A stretch of DNA of 64,000 bases from Delphinapterus leucas (Eukaryota; Chordata; Mammalia; Artiodactyla; Monodontidae). The DNA is taken from positions 2,182,814-2,246,813 of the forward strand of contig NW_022098024.1 of assembly GCF_002288925.2 (NCBI RefSeq). The letters are read 5' to 3'. Positions 1 through 10,854 of this stretch are shown here, in pieces. A program made the position numbers and the translations under genes. Under the pieces are notes generated by a model. The model did not search any database. It was not told the DNA's origin and saw only the letters and a list, made by a program, of their open reading frames with translations. Numbering within the stretch: the first letter of the stretch is position 1; each line of letters begins with the position of its first letter.

Positions 1-1572
1 AAAATAAAAAATTATTTTAAAAAAAAGTAATAAAAAGAAGAAAGTAACCAAACCAGTAAAGAAATCCACCAATGATAACAAGTGCTAAAAACTATACTAA
101 AAAAACCCAAAAAAACAGACAGACAGAACCCTAGGACAAATGGTAAAAGCAAACCTACACAGACAAAATCACATGAAGAAGCATACACATACACACTCAC
201 AAAAAGAGAAAAAGGAAAAAAAAATATATATATATATATAAAGGAAGAGAGCAACCAAATTAATAAACAAATCTACCGGTGATAATAAGCTCTAAATACT
301 AAACTAAGATAAACATAAAACCAGAAACAAATTAGATGCAGAAAGCAAACCCCAACTCTACAGTTGCTCCCAAAGTCCACTGCCTCAATTTTGGGAGGAT
401 TCGTTGTCTATTCAGGTATTCCACAGATGCAGGGTACATCAAGTTGATTATGGAGATTTAATCCACTTCTCCTGAGGCTGCTGGGAGAAATTTCCCTTTC
501 TCTTCTTTGTTCATACAGCTCCTGCGGTTCAGCTTTGGATTTGGCCCCGCCTCTGCATGTAGGCCGCCCTTTGGCATCTGTTCTTCACCCAGACAAGAGG
601 GGTTTAAAGGAGTGGCTGATTAGGGGGCTCTGGGTCCCTCAGGCCAGGGGGAGGGAGGGGTACAAAATGCAGGGTGATCCTGCAGTGGCAGAGGCTGGCA
701 TGACGTTGCAACAGCCTGAGGTGTGCCGTGTGTTCTCCTGGGGAGGTTGTCCCTGGATCACATGACCCTGGCAGTGGTGGGCTGCACAGGCTCCCGGGAG
801 GGGAGGTGTGAACAGTGACCTGTGCTTGTACACAGGCTTCTTGGTGGCTGCAGCAGCAGCCTTAGCGTCTCATGCCCGTCTCTGGTGTCTGCGCTGATAG
901 CCGCAGCTCGCGCCCGTCTCTGGAGCTCCTTTAAGCAGCGCTCTGAATCCCCTCTCCTCGCTCACCCTGAAACAATGGTCTCTTGCCTCTTAGGCAGTTC
1001 CAGACTTTTCCCAGACTCCCCCCTGGCTAGCTGTGGTGCACTAGCCCCTTTCAGGCTGTGTTCACGCAGCCAACCCCAGTCCTCTCCCTGGGATCTGAAC
1101 TTCAAAGCCCAAACCTCAGCTCCTAACCCCCGCCCGCCCCGGTGGGTGAGCAGACAAGCCTCTCTCGGGCTGGTGAGTGCCAGTCAGCACCGATCCTCTG
1201 TGCGGGAATCTCTCTGCTTTGCCCTCTGCACCCCTGTTGCTGCGCTCTCCTCTGTGGCTCCAAAGCTTCCCCCAACCCACCTCCCATCTCCACCAGTGAA
1301 GGGGCTTCTAGTGTGTGGAAACCTTTCCTCCTTCACAGCTCCCTCCCACTGGTGCAGGTCCCGTCCCTATTCTTCTGTCTCTGTTTCTTCTTTTTTCTTT
1401 TGCCCTACCCAGGTACATGGGGGGTTTCTTGCCTTTTGGGAAGTCTGAGGTCTTCTGCCAGCGTTCAGTAGGTGTTCTGTAGGAGTTGTTCCACATGTAG
1501 ATGTATTTCTGATGTATTTGTGCAGAGGAAGGTGATCTCCACATCTTACTCCTCCACCATCTTGAAGGTCCC
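1..1572 (-). mobile_element. LINE-1 5' UTR (promoter end), minus strand, running off the left edge
   Basis: Read on the minus strand, the element begins near 1572 with an AAGATGG-type start, as mammalian L1 5' ends do. It continues through a CpG-containing, GC-rich leader (about 530-1570) into an A-rich stretch with a (TA)n tract (224-241). I recognise this as the 5' UTR of a cetartiodactyl/cetacean L1. Neither ORF1 nor ORF2 is inside the window; they would lie to the left. Because the 5' end is present, the copy was not 5' truncated on insertion. Open frames here on both strands (for example 822-1448 and 1308-1796) are by-products of GC-rich UTR sequence, not genes. Confidence 0.75.
224..241. 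repeat. (TA)n microsatellite
   Basis: An uninterrupted TA dinucleotide run inside the A-rich part of the L1 leader, directly following an A-rich stretch. Confidence 0.9.
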
Positions 1573-1754
1573 CTCTCCTGGTGGAGTTCTAAAGATACCT
1601 TTACAGGCAGTTTTCTCCTCAGTGCAAAGACTCCTAATTTAGACAGTACAAAGATGCCAGAATGCAGTTTCTCTGCACAAATACCACCTTTCTTAGAAAC
1701 ATTTGATATAGGAGATTGTGTTCTACAAGAGCTTGGGTCACCATTTAAAAAGAT

Positions 1755-2203
1755 AATGCCATTTGCAGCAACATGGATGGACCTAGAAATTATCATACTA
1801 AGTGAAGTAAGTCAGACAAAGACAAATATCATATATCACCTATAAGTAAAGTCTAAAAATATGATACAAATGAACTTATTTACAAAACAGAAACAGACTC
1901 ACAGACTTAGAAAATAAACTTACAGTTACTAGAGGGGAAAGGTGGCAGGGGGAGGGATAAATTAGACGTTTGGGATCAACATATACACAATACTATATAT
2001 AAAGTAGATAGATAATCAACAGGGACCTACTGTATAGCACAGGGAACTCTACTCAATATTCTGTAATAACCTATATATGGGAGAAAAGAGTCTGAAAAAA
2101 ATAGATATATGTACATGTATAACTGAATCACTTTCCTGTACACCTGAAACTAACACAGCGATGTAAATCAAATACACCCCAATATAAAATTTAAGAAACA
2201 AGA
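1755..2203 (+). mobile_element. LINE-1 3' end, 5'-truncated, plus strand
   Basis: Starts within the distal part of the L1 3' region (a phrase about a target-free ATGG ATGGACC segment near 1772) and runs through the typical 3' UTR with 'caggg aactctactcaatattctg' wording to an A-rich tail at about 2190-2203. It lies only about 180 bp from, and in opposite orientation to, the L1 5' end at 1572. No convincing target-site duplication is seen. Confidence 0.8.
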
Positions 2204-3539
2204 TTTCTAGAATGTAATTTGGTCTAAATTGATTTAGAATTGGTTGCCAAATTGTCATACAGTTGTTTACTTCAGCTTTCTTCTTTTTATTTTAAGTTAG
2301 TCCTAGAATATGTCATGCTGCCTAGGGTGGTCTGAGAAAGGAAGTATTCTCCCTCAAGATATTCCCCCTTCACTCATGCCCTTCCTTCTCAGACATCTTG
2401 ATACACTCCTGGAAAGAACATTTTAAGACTACCTTTAAAATCTCGACTCTCTTGATCTCTACATGGCATCTAATAGTCTGATCACCCCTCCATAACTGAG
2501 TATATCATTTAGCTAAACTTTAGCCCTGCCAATCTTTGGGCCATTTTTCTTAGAATGAACCTCATTCTCTATCCTCTTGCTGCAAAACAGGCAATTCTGC
2601 ACTCGTCAGCTGTAGACTAAAATTCATGAAGCTTTGAACACATGTAGTTTTCTTATGTGAAGTCCTCTGGGACTGCCCTTATGGAGAGGTGGGTACTGCC
2701 TCCTCTGCTGCCTCAGCTCTTTACACTTATTTCTGGTAAAATTCTGACCAGATCTTATATCACCATTGCTTGTAATTAGCATACTTATTACCTACCCACT
2801 TTCCTGCCACTACCAAGTAAACAGTTCATTCATCCATTTAATCAAAATGTATTTGGATGCCAAAGGGCCAGGCACTGTGCTGAGTAATATGGGTACCAAT
2901 AAGCGTTCAATTCCAGTACTTCTGTAAATTGATTAGTAAGGCATTTTTTCCCACTTATCTGGAAGGACATCTGTGGTTTTCTCATTTATTCCTAAAAGCT
3001 ATTCCTAAGAACTATTTATGATTTAGAATATGAATCCTTTGTTCTATGCATTGCAAAAAGTTTTCCCAGTATTGTGTTTTTTGTTATTATACATATTTTT
3101 CCTTTATTATTTCTTCCTTTAAACTTTCTCATCGGTTTTTTGGGGGTTTTTTTCTTTTTCTTTTTCAGAAGCTAATGGGTACTAGGGAGGGGATGGAATG
3201 GATAAGAAGAAAGGCTAGTGCAAAGAGACCGCAGAGGAACTTGAGAATGGTCTTAGTAAAAGTAATACAGTGAGAGAACTGGGCAGATGTATGAGCCATT
3301 CCTGAATTAGCATCAACAGATGTGATCAGGGAAGTGAAGGCCGTCAGAGGAGGCAGTGATAACTTCCATAATACCTGGCACGTAATGGGAGGTTAGTACT
3401 CATCTCTCGAAATAAACAAGTGACTGACTGAATGCAGAGAATTTCTTTCCTGCAAACCCCAGTCATCAGTAAGGAAATTTGCTGTTTGTAAAGGACAGAA
3501 GTTTGTGGTTGATTGTGATGATGACTCTGATTCTTCATT
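2204..3539. other. Unique AT-rich sequence with one old L2 fragment
   Basis: No gene signal. A short piece at about 2826-2945 resembles the minus-strand 3' end of LINE L2 (the 'gggccaggcactgtgctgag' wording). The remainder has no recognisable repeat or coding potential. Confidence 0.5.
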
Positions 3540-3946
3540 CTTTTGTCATGTAACTTTACAGCGGCCTCCCACCGTAGGTGGCATGATCTGCTCCATTCCT
3601 TGATGATGGGTACCAAGTGATTTACTGTAGTGGGAAGTCGGCAGATTTGATTCATACAGAAACTTGAAAAAGTGCATTCTGCTTGCTCCCTTTGACTTCT
3701 GCTTTTGCCAAGAAATTTGCTTGGGTTAAGTTGATGAAGGAAGAGACACATAGACTGAAGTTGAGTTGTCCCAGTGACTGTAGCTGAGACCATTCTAGAT
3801 CAGCTATCAGTGAACACAGCCAAGATCAGAAGAGCCACTTAACCAATCCCTGACTGACCTGTAGATTCATGAGAAACAATTAATAATTAGTGCTTTCAGC
3901 TACCAATTTTGGAATGGTTTATCGTGCAGCAATAGCTAAGTGATAT
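3540..3946 (+). mobile_element. Probable MLT1-type (ERVL-MaLR) solo LTR, degraded
   Basis: The 3' part (about 3790-3946) follows the wording shared by old MaLR LTRs: a polyadenylation-like AATAA stretch, a 'ttttggaatggtttatcgtg' motif and the terminal 'agcaatagctaagtgatat'. The 5' boundary is uncertain. This is a solo LTR with no internal viral gene. The 149-residue minus-strand open frame across it (3344-3793) matches no protein I know. Confidence 0.45.
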
Positions 3947-4117
3947 AGAAGTTATAAAGCTCTGATTAAATTATTTTATTCGATGGCATGCTTTCTTAGC
4001 TTCTCTATTTAATAATTGCACTAAGTATCTTCTATTTCTAACATTTTATGTACCACAGTAAAAAGAATAGTCACTAAGAAACAAAAATGTAGACATTTCC
4101 TAATATCTTAATTTTAG

Positions 4118-4245
4118 ACATTCATTTATTCAACTATGTACACAGTATTAGAAATACAAAAAATAATGCTCTCATGAAATCGACCATGGTTTGGTGGGAA
4201 TGTAGACATGAACAAATGATTTGCATCCAATGCAGTAAGTAATAA
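4118..4245 (-). mobile_element. LINE L2 3'-end fragment
   Basis: Reads like the reverse of the L2 3' end: 'attcatttattcaactatg', then a degraded 'ctctcatg...ggtgggaatgtagaca' and 'tgaacaaatga'. It is immediately followed by a MIR. Confidence 0.5.
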
Positions 4246-4289
4246 TAGGAAACATTCATTAAAACCGCGATCTCTGAAGCAAAGTAACC

Positions 4290-4490
4290 TGCGTTGAAAA
4301 TCTTGCCTCTGTCACTTCCTAGCTGGGTGCCCTTACTTAACCACAATTCCATTTGCGTTATCTATAAACCGGGATGGTAATTGTACCTACTTCATAAAAT
4401 TGTTGGGAGGATTGCCTGCACTGATATCTACCACATACTTAGAACTGTACTTGGCACTCATAAGCTATCATTAAGTGCTAGTTATTATTT
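4290..4490 (+). mobile_element. MIR SINE
   Basis: Contains the MIR order of motifs: 'ctctgtcacttcctagctggg', a degraded 'tatctataaaccgggatgg', 'cctacttcataaaattgttggg' and 'cttggcactcataagc'. It is strongly diverged, as expected of an old mammalian SINE. Confidence 0.7.
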
Positions 4491-4879
4491 AAAAATTTTA
4501 AAAGCATGAGGGCACAGTAAAGTAAGACTATATAGGGTGGGAACTGGGTGGAGGGGTAGTAGAGGAGATACTTTAAAAAACCATAAATTTGCAAATCTCT
4601 TTCTTTGGTGTCTTCATCTATATTTCAAGGAACAAAGAATAGATGACTATTAGGTTATCTTCTAATTCTGAAAGACAACATTCTTGGAATATTGTCTAAC
4701 ATAACAGATGTAGTAAGTTCCCACTAAATATGGCATTTGATCATTAAAGTAGTTTTCAAAAGCAGTTGGTCTAATGAAGTTAATTCACATGCCATCATTC
4801 ATTATGCTTGACTTTAGAGGTAAGCTTGATACGATTATCCCACAGGACATCCTGGTCCCTTTTAATAGTGCTGGAAGTG

Positions 4880-5170
4880 AAAAGGGAATGTCTATTCCCA
4901 GAATTGGTAATGCAAACACTCAAATCTTAAGTATGTGTTGTGCTTGAATAGACTAGCCTACAGCCTGTTAAATCAAATTAATAAACACAATAGCTACATC
5001 CATATTTTCTCTATTTGTAAAGCAAAGTTACAGAGCTCATTCTATTTGTTAGTTTGTATTTCTGATTACAAGATTCTGTCCTCTGCTGTTTGCTAAAGAT
5101 TATACCAGGCAGAGTCATCAGCACACAGTGAAATAACATAATTTTGTTTCCCCACCCAAATGCCTACAAA
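4880..5170 (+). repeat. Diverged local duplication, copy A
   Basis: The core 4918-4969 matches 6763-6814 at about 44 of 52 positions by eye, in direct orientation. Weaker similarity continues on both sides, including a C-rich 'ttccccacccaaat' near the right end. Partner copy at about 6725-6945. I do not recognise it as a named repeat. Confidence 0.55.
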
Positions 5171-6724
5171 TCAGGAGAGGAGCACAAACATAGAATTCTC
5201 AATGTCCATAGAACAAACCTGCGACATTAGCACTGTGCCCTTCTTCTCCCAAGTCATCTCATTTTAATGGCATCTGTCCTGCCCATGCTTTGGGTAACTA
5301 AATGGGCTAATTGGAAGTGTGACGACATGAACAATCCGTTACTCTTTGGGCAATTATCTCCTCTAAAAGGACTTTTGCAAAGAATTTTACTTAAACACAT
5401 ATGCTGTCATTGTTGACAGTACCTGACACTCCTACTGAATAAGTGTCTATATTTATGTCATTATTTAGCAATTTAGTTTGCGTGTACATTTGTATGACAG
5501 TTAGCTTGTTGACTACTTATTTCAATTCTCTTTGAGTAAGATCATTCAGAGACAAATGTGTCAATTTCATTTCACCCATAGGGTTACGAATTCATCTCTG
5601 GGATTCAGTGCTGATCATGACAGTCTGCACGTCTGTGACTGTCTTAGATGTATTCCCCATGCTTCCCAAACCTAGAAACTGTAGCAAAACTGGAAGAGTT
5701 GGAATTGAGTAGCTCTAGGTTCAAGACTTGCCTGTGTCTTAACAAGACATATTTACCAAATATGTGGCTTTAGCATCACTTTCCCCATCTTTAAAAATCT
5801 CTCAGGGGGTTGTTTTGAGTTTTAAATAAAGTGATGTATATGAGAAGTCAGCAAAAGAAAACCATGCCATATGGATGCCCCCAAAACACAGGTTGAGTCT
5901 GAATCAAACAATGACAGCCAAATGGCTAATCCGAGGTCATACAGTGTGAATGGGCGACTGGTGCGGGAAAATAAATCACAGCTGCTGAATGGGAAGGTAA
6001 ACAGGAAAGGGAAGACTTTCCTTTTTCTTTTTGGTTAAATAGCACTGATACTTCACTGCTGCTTTGTTTGATAGATTAATTCATTCTGAAAGGCTTTAAA
6101 GATGTCTGGTAGGGAGCTAATAATCAGCTTTGAAAAACAATCACTGGCCTTTCCCTTGCTATCAAAGTCCCTAAAAAGGAAAATTTTCATTTCAAATGGC
6201 TTCTAGGTTACTTCAGAACCAGAAGGTAGATTCCTTTGAAGTTATCTAGAGCAGCTAGTGAAAGCCCTTTTTAATGGTTTATTAGTTGATAAACTGTAAT
6301 TGGCATATAAGGGTAAGAGCTTCAAAAGACAAATTAAACTTATAGTCAACTGCCCACTAGTGTTTTGAATCAATCAATACAGCATTCTTTTAAAAACAGA
6401 AGCAATGCCATTACCCCTCAACAAATCCACATTTTGATGCAATCAGTAACTACATCGAAGTTCTCCAAAAAGACAGAAATTAAATAAATCACAGTTCATG
6501 TGTAAAGAAAGGCCTTTTCTCTTGCAGGTGCTGACATCTGAAATACATATTAGAGTATGTGCTTAGTACCCAAAGAAATATATAGATGTAGTTCCTTTCA
6601 TTTTTTAACTCTAAATGAGGAAATACCCATGTACTATAAAGGGAACAGGAAAAAACTAAAAGAACATTTGGTGTGAACTTGGATATGCCTGTAATGTTCC
6701 CTCAGTAAAACTTTTCTCCCTTTT
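5171..6724. other. Largely unique sequence, one old MIR fragment
   Basis: A degraded MIR lies at about 5728-5850 (plus). Otherwise I see no repeat, long open frame or splice structure. Relative lack of repeats 2-3 kb upstream of the CpG island makes this a reasonable place to look for conserved non-coding elements. Confidence 0.4.
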
Positions 6725-6945
6725 GTTGAATGTCACTTCTCATTATGATTTGTAACATAAAGACTCAAATCTCAAGTATATAATGTGCTTTAATAGAGTA
6801 GCATACAGCCTATTTAAAACTATTTTCAAACCAAGTACATATTCTGATCTCTCAAAAGTATAGTAAATCAGCATAGAGATCATAGATTATGCAACTTGAA
6901 ACAGATAAATATTTATTTGCCTTCCTCCCCCAAATATATAACGTT
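6725..6945 (+). repeat. Diverged local duplication, copy B
   Basis: Direct-repeat partner of 4880-5170. The best preserved core is 6763-6814, sharing 'actcaaatct', 'tgtgctt' and 'tacagcct' in the same order and spacing as copy A. Confidence 0.55.
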
Positions 6946-7719
6946 TTATTGTTTGAATTATCATTCCTCATTTTATCCATTTCATGTCTCAAGGTCACAT
7001 ACCTGAATGGTATAAAATGAGTAAGTATAGCTTAGAGAAAAGGCCTCTGACAATTGTATATTGGAGAAAGAAACCAACATAAATATGTTATTAATAATAT
7101 TATTATGTAGGCCCTTCCATCTTTCTAAGACCCAGTGAAGTTGAAATATGCCACCCGCCCCTGCCCCCGCCCCCGAAGTGAGTTGGTGGAAAAGCCAACT
7201 AGGAGCGAGGGATGTTGGAATTAAGTTGTCAAACTGTCCTGGATATCTTGTACACACTGAACAGGCCAATTTACTGCAACACTGCATAGGCTGAAGGCTC
7301 CTATTTCACCTTTACAGTGTCTCCTCCTGGTGAGATTATCCTGCTGGACCACAGGCTCCCTCCCTGGCAGTATTTCAGCTTCTCCTAGATTTCTTCTCAT
7401 TAGTCTGTCCTAGGTAATAGTAGTGTTAATTAATCCTTACCTTGTGACCAGCCTGCTTGCCTAGGGAGGGAAGAGGCTCTTGTCCAGCTCTCTGAAAGCA
7501 ACAGCTTTGTGTGTTTGATATTTTTGAATCCTAGTGGTGACTTGATTTCTATGTCTTCCCCTTTGTAGCTCCAACTCCCGGCTTTCAGGATGAACACAGC
7601 CAGGCTTTGAAAAACAAAACAAAACAAAAAATGACTTCTTCCACACGACCGCAGTTTCTTTGCGCGTTACTAACCTCTGAGTATGGGGTGGCTTTGAAAC
7701 GCAGCTGTTCTAGTTCTGC
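6946..7719. other. Unique promoter-proximal upstream sequence
   Basis: No recognised repeats. A C-rich tract at about 7152-7174 (runs of C separated by single bases) stands out. GC content rises towards the CpG island on the right. Confidence 0.4.
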
Positions 7720-7734
7720 CCTCCAGGTGGCAGC
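7720..7734 (+). promoter_or_regulatory. Candidate CTCF-binding motif
   Basis: CCTCCAGGTGGCAGC fits the CTCF core CCASYAGRKGGCRSY with one mismatch (T at the third position). It lies about 150 bp upstream of the CpG island, a common place for CTCF. Motif match only; occupancy is inferred. Confidence 0.35.
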
Positions 7735-7793
7735 AGTGCCACACCGCAGGGGCTCCAATCCCCTCCACCCCGACTTCAAGTGTTAATGCAATT

Positions 7794-7803
7794 GACCAAT
7801 CAG
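7794..7803 (+). promoter_or_regulatory. CCAAT box (NF-Y type)
   Basis: GACCAATCAG is a full NF-Y consensus, just upstream of the CpG island. Inverted CCAAT cores also occur at 8965-8972 and 9585-9592, so the promoter region carries several candidate NF-Y sites. Confidence 0.5.
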
Positions 7804-8153
7804 TGCTAAGATGATGGGAGGTAATTGGGTAATTGTATTTTACTGATCACAAGCAGAAAAAGGGAAAGGAAAAAGGGAAAGAAAGAGGGGCAGAAGAGGG
7901 AAGGGGACCGCAGTCCGAGAGGAGATTTGGGGAGCCAGGACCCAAACCGTCAGGACGTGGCACTGGCCGAGAGAAAGGAACTGCCGCCGGCACTGGGAGC
8001 GCATTTATTCTTTGGGGGGAAAGGCGGGGAGAGAGGAGCGGGCTGGGGAGGAAGAGAGAGTTCCAGCCGAAGTGGATGGAAGGGGACCGGGGTTTCTACC
8101 GCGCTGGGAGCCGCGAGCCGGGGCGATGGCGCTAAAGACGGCGCGGAGCAGCT

Positions 8154-8169
8154 GCGCTCCCGGGAGCGC
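8154..8169. repeat. Perfect 16-bp palindrome in the CpG island
   Basis: GCGCTCCCGGGAGCGC equals its own reverse complement. It is surrounded by further GC-rich partial inverted repeats (about 8140-8180), so the transcript or single strand could fold strongly here. Confidence 0.9.
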
Positions 8170-8747
8170 GTCTCCTCGCGGAGGACTAGCCGGTGTCGGG
8201 AAGGTCTGGGCGAAGAAAGACCAACTTGTGGCTCCAGAATGTACCCGACGCAGCTGGAAATGAGATCAAAGCTGCAGTTTCATTCGAGAAGGATGAGAGG
8301 AGCCAGCGACTAGGATTTTTTTTTTTTTACCTCTTTTCTTTCCATGTTCTATTTTGTATCTTCTTTCCTTATTATTATTTTTTTTATTTGCCTAACAAAC
8401 ACCTCGTCGAGCCCCTCACTTCACCCTCCCCATTTGAAATAAAAGCCCAGTTTGAACTTCTTTCATCGCGGCGCCCCCCGGATCCGCTGCCCGCTGATGG
8501 AGGAGAAGGAGACCCGGTGGCTGGCAGGGGCCGCCGGCGAGGGACCGCGTCACGAGTCTCCCCCGTGATCCCGGCCCTGATCGTGGAGTTCTGCTACACC
8601 TGGAGGATCTGGACCGGGTGCTAGGGGTGGGGGCGGGGACAGAGGAAGCGCGAGCCACCCCGAGCCTTAAAGAAAAAAAGAAGTAGCGGGGGGAGGAATG
8701 GGTTTCTTCTTGACAGCTGACGGAGCCTTGAAATTTTCCTTCACTAC

Positions 8748-8781
8748 CTCCGCCCCCGCCCCCGTCCCCGCCCCCCCGCAC
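8748..8781 (-). promoter_or_regulatory. GC-box (SP/KLF) array, G-quadruplex-capable on the minus strand
   Basis: Repeated CCGCCCC-type units (reverse of GGGGCGG) with five or more C runs. This fits clustered SP/KLF sites inside the CpG island. The complementary G runs could form a quadruplex. Confidence 0.6.
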
Positions 8782-9720
8782 TCCATTTAACGTGAGATTA
8801 TGAAATTGCAGAGGCGGTGGAGGGAAGGAGACAGGATATAACAGAGTTTGGAGGGAGAGGGGAAGGTGGCTGGCCGGGTGGCTGAAATCAAAAATCCAAT
8901 TGCGCACTGGGTTGTGATGAGAAATCTAATCAGATCTTTGGAGAAGGGGCCGGCCGGAAGGGCGGTGATTGGGGGGAGTTGATCCCCAAATTCTTCGAGG
9001 TCGGGGCTGGGAAGAGGAATCGGCGATGTAAAAGGAGACTTTTTCTTTTTTTTTTTTTTTTTTTTTTCTGGTGGCGGTGGCGGTTGGGTGCGTTGCGAAA
9101 ATGAAAGATGCGGGACGCAGCTCTCTCCTGGAACCGAACGCAGTGGATAAACTGATTGTGCAAGAGAGAAGGAAGAACGAAGCTTTTTCTTGTGAGACCT
9201 GGATCTTAACACAAATGTGTATATGTGCACACAGGGAGCATTGGAAAATGAAATAAACCAGTGTCAGACCCGCGGGGGTTGGTGTGTTCTGACATAAATA
9301 AATAATCATAAAACAGCTGCCCTCCCTCTCCCCAAAAGGATGATTGGAAATGGAGAAACGAGGATCCACAAAGGAAAAGTATGTTCATTTTTTTCTGTAA
9401 AGGAGAAAGTAAGCCAAGGAGATATTTTTGGAATGAAAAGTTTGGGGCTTTTTTTAGGAAAGTAAAGACTTGATATGGTGGTGTTTTCTTTTCTTTTTGA
9501 ATTTCCCACAAGAGGAGAGGGAATTAATAATACATCTGCAAAGAAATTCCGGAGAAGAAAAGTTGACCGCGGCAGGATGAGGCATTGATTGGGGAAGAGA
9601 AGTCAGCAGAGCACAGTTGGATTTGTGCCTATGTTGAGTAAAATTGATGGATAATTGCAGTTGGATTTTTCTTCATCAACCTCCTCCCCTCCCCCCCTTT
9701 TTTTTCTCTTTGGGGTCAAG

Positions 9721-9794
9721 ATCATGCATTTTTCTGCTTGTTCTTAACCACCTGGATTCCCATCTGGATGTTGCTGTGATCAGTCTGAAATACA
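9721..9794 (+). other. LRRC4C: Candidate 5' non-coding exon (3' part) with strong splice donor; tentative LRRC4C leader
   Basis: The sequence ends in TACA followed by GTGAGT at 9795-9800, a near-ideal U1 donor. Position 9719-9720 is AG, preceded by a long pyrimidine tract (about 9681-9713). The exon is therefore either a 74-nt internal exon or the end of a longer exon reaching back into the CpG island. A seven-codon upstream open frame (9724-9747) argues for leader rather than coding sequence. From memory, the stretch resembles the non-coding leader just before the single coding exon of LRRC4C (netrin-G ligand 1, a postsynaptic leucine-rich-repeat membrane protein). I could not check this by search. 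LRRC4C is known for enormous 5' introns, which suits the exon-free sequence that follows. Alternative: the first exon of an unrelated transcript or lncRNA. Confidence 0.45.
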
Positions 9795-9800
9795 GTGAGT

Positions 9801-10850
9801 GATCCTTTTTTTCCTATTTATTGGTGAAGAAAATGTCCATTAATTTAGCATTCCCGGTCCCTTTATCCCTGTACCCCCTGAGGTGGTTTTTAAAGACCTG
9901 GCTGTGGGGACCAGAAAACAGGGAGAAGGTGGCCCACACATTTGCCCCATCAGGCTGTGCTCACTGATAAGGTTTGCTATAATGATGCAGGTTGTCTGCA
10001 TCCCGGGGCAAATGCCTTTGCAAATGTCCATCCGGAGGAAAAAAATTTCCCCAAGAACGCCGCTGCAGTGTGGGGTGCCTTGTGCTGTGTGATCAACACT
10101 CTAGAATGCGTTTAAGTTGCATGGCAGCCCCGGAGTTAGATTCACAAATGTTTAGCCATTGGAAATCGAAGGGACCCAATTTAAATTTCATTATCCAACC
10201 TGACATCGCGGATCAACAGAATGCATTACCACAAAAATATGATAATAAACCAACCAGATGAAGGCTGGCTTCTGGCTGGTGAGTGGGTGGAGGGAGGGAG
10301 AGTGGGACGGGGGAGGAAGTGGTGGAAAGCTGTGGCTGCACCATCCCCAATCTCTCTTGCACACACAGTCTGGAAAGTGGTGGTCTAGAGATTAGGTTAC
10401 CTAGCTTCTTACCAGTGCTAAGGATGAGAGGAGGACCCTCCTCTCTTCAACCCCACCTCCTTCTAACCACTTCCCTGGGTAACAGAGAGGCTGTCCATGT
10501 AGGTGCCCTGGGCAGTTAGTCGCCTTCAGTTTTGCCAGTTTCCTTCAGTGTTCCCTGCCATACCAGTTCAGAGCTCTTTAAAAAAAGGCAGAAATCTAGT
10601 GTCCTGTGGTAACTTAGATAAAGGTCTGTGCGTTAAGCATCACTGCTTCTCCTATGCCAGCTTTGTCTTGGGGGAAAGAAGCCACTAAAGAAAAATTTTA
10701 AAAATGGTTGAAAATGCTTAGAGAGCCTGAGGGCCTATAAGATCTCCCCTCTTTGCATCTCTTCCCCCATCGCTGCCAGGATCATGGAGCTGGCTTTTCT
10801 TTAGTTTTGTGTTTGAACAGAACTCTGCCTCTCAGTCTTCTGTTATTTCT
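9801..10850 (+). other. Unique sequence just downstream of the candidate exon
   Basis: No recognisable repeat. It keeps a few CpGs and has moderate GC, as is common in the first kilobase of an intron beside a CpG-island promoter. No supported open frame. Confidence 0.4.
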
Positions 10851-10854
10851 CTCC

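Larger units (their letters stand above)
7880..9180. promoter_or_regulatory. CpG island, probable promoter of a large gene on the plus strand
   Basis: CpG dinucleotides are dense at 7920-8300, 8460-8790 and 8940-9150, in striking contrast to the CpG-poor flanks. There are GC boxes (8748-8781), a perfect 16-bp palindrome (8154-8169), inverted CCAAT cores and no obvious TATA box. That is typical of a dispersed CpG-island promoter. The island is interrupted by T-rich tracts at about 8318-8395 and 9043-9067. Overlapping open frames (for example 7825-8313, 8193-8624, 8416-8907 minus) look like GC-rich shadows. Plus orientation is inferred from the splice donor at 9795. Confidence 0.75.

Noticed and set aside
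822..1448. 208-residue plus-strand open frame
   Set aside because: It lies antisense in the L1 5' UTR and has low-complexity S/P/L-rich composition with no domain. It is a GC-rich shadow.
3344..3793. 149-residue minus-strand frame
   Set aside because: Mostly overlaps the probable MLT1-type LTR, antisense, with no retroviral or host domain.
8416..8907. 163-residue minus-strand frame, and plus frames 7825-8313 and 8193-8624
   Set aside because: All lie in the CpG island, overlap each other, are rich in G, R, P and S, and match no known protein. CpG islands often lack stops by composition.
9071..9256. 61-residue frame in the putative leader
   Set aside because: Short, without a recognisable domain. 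It could be an upstream frame, but there is no evidence of translation.
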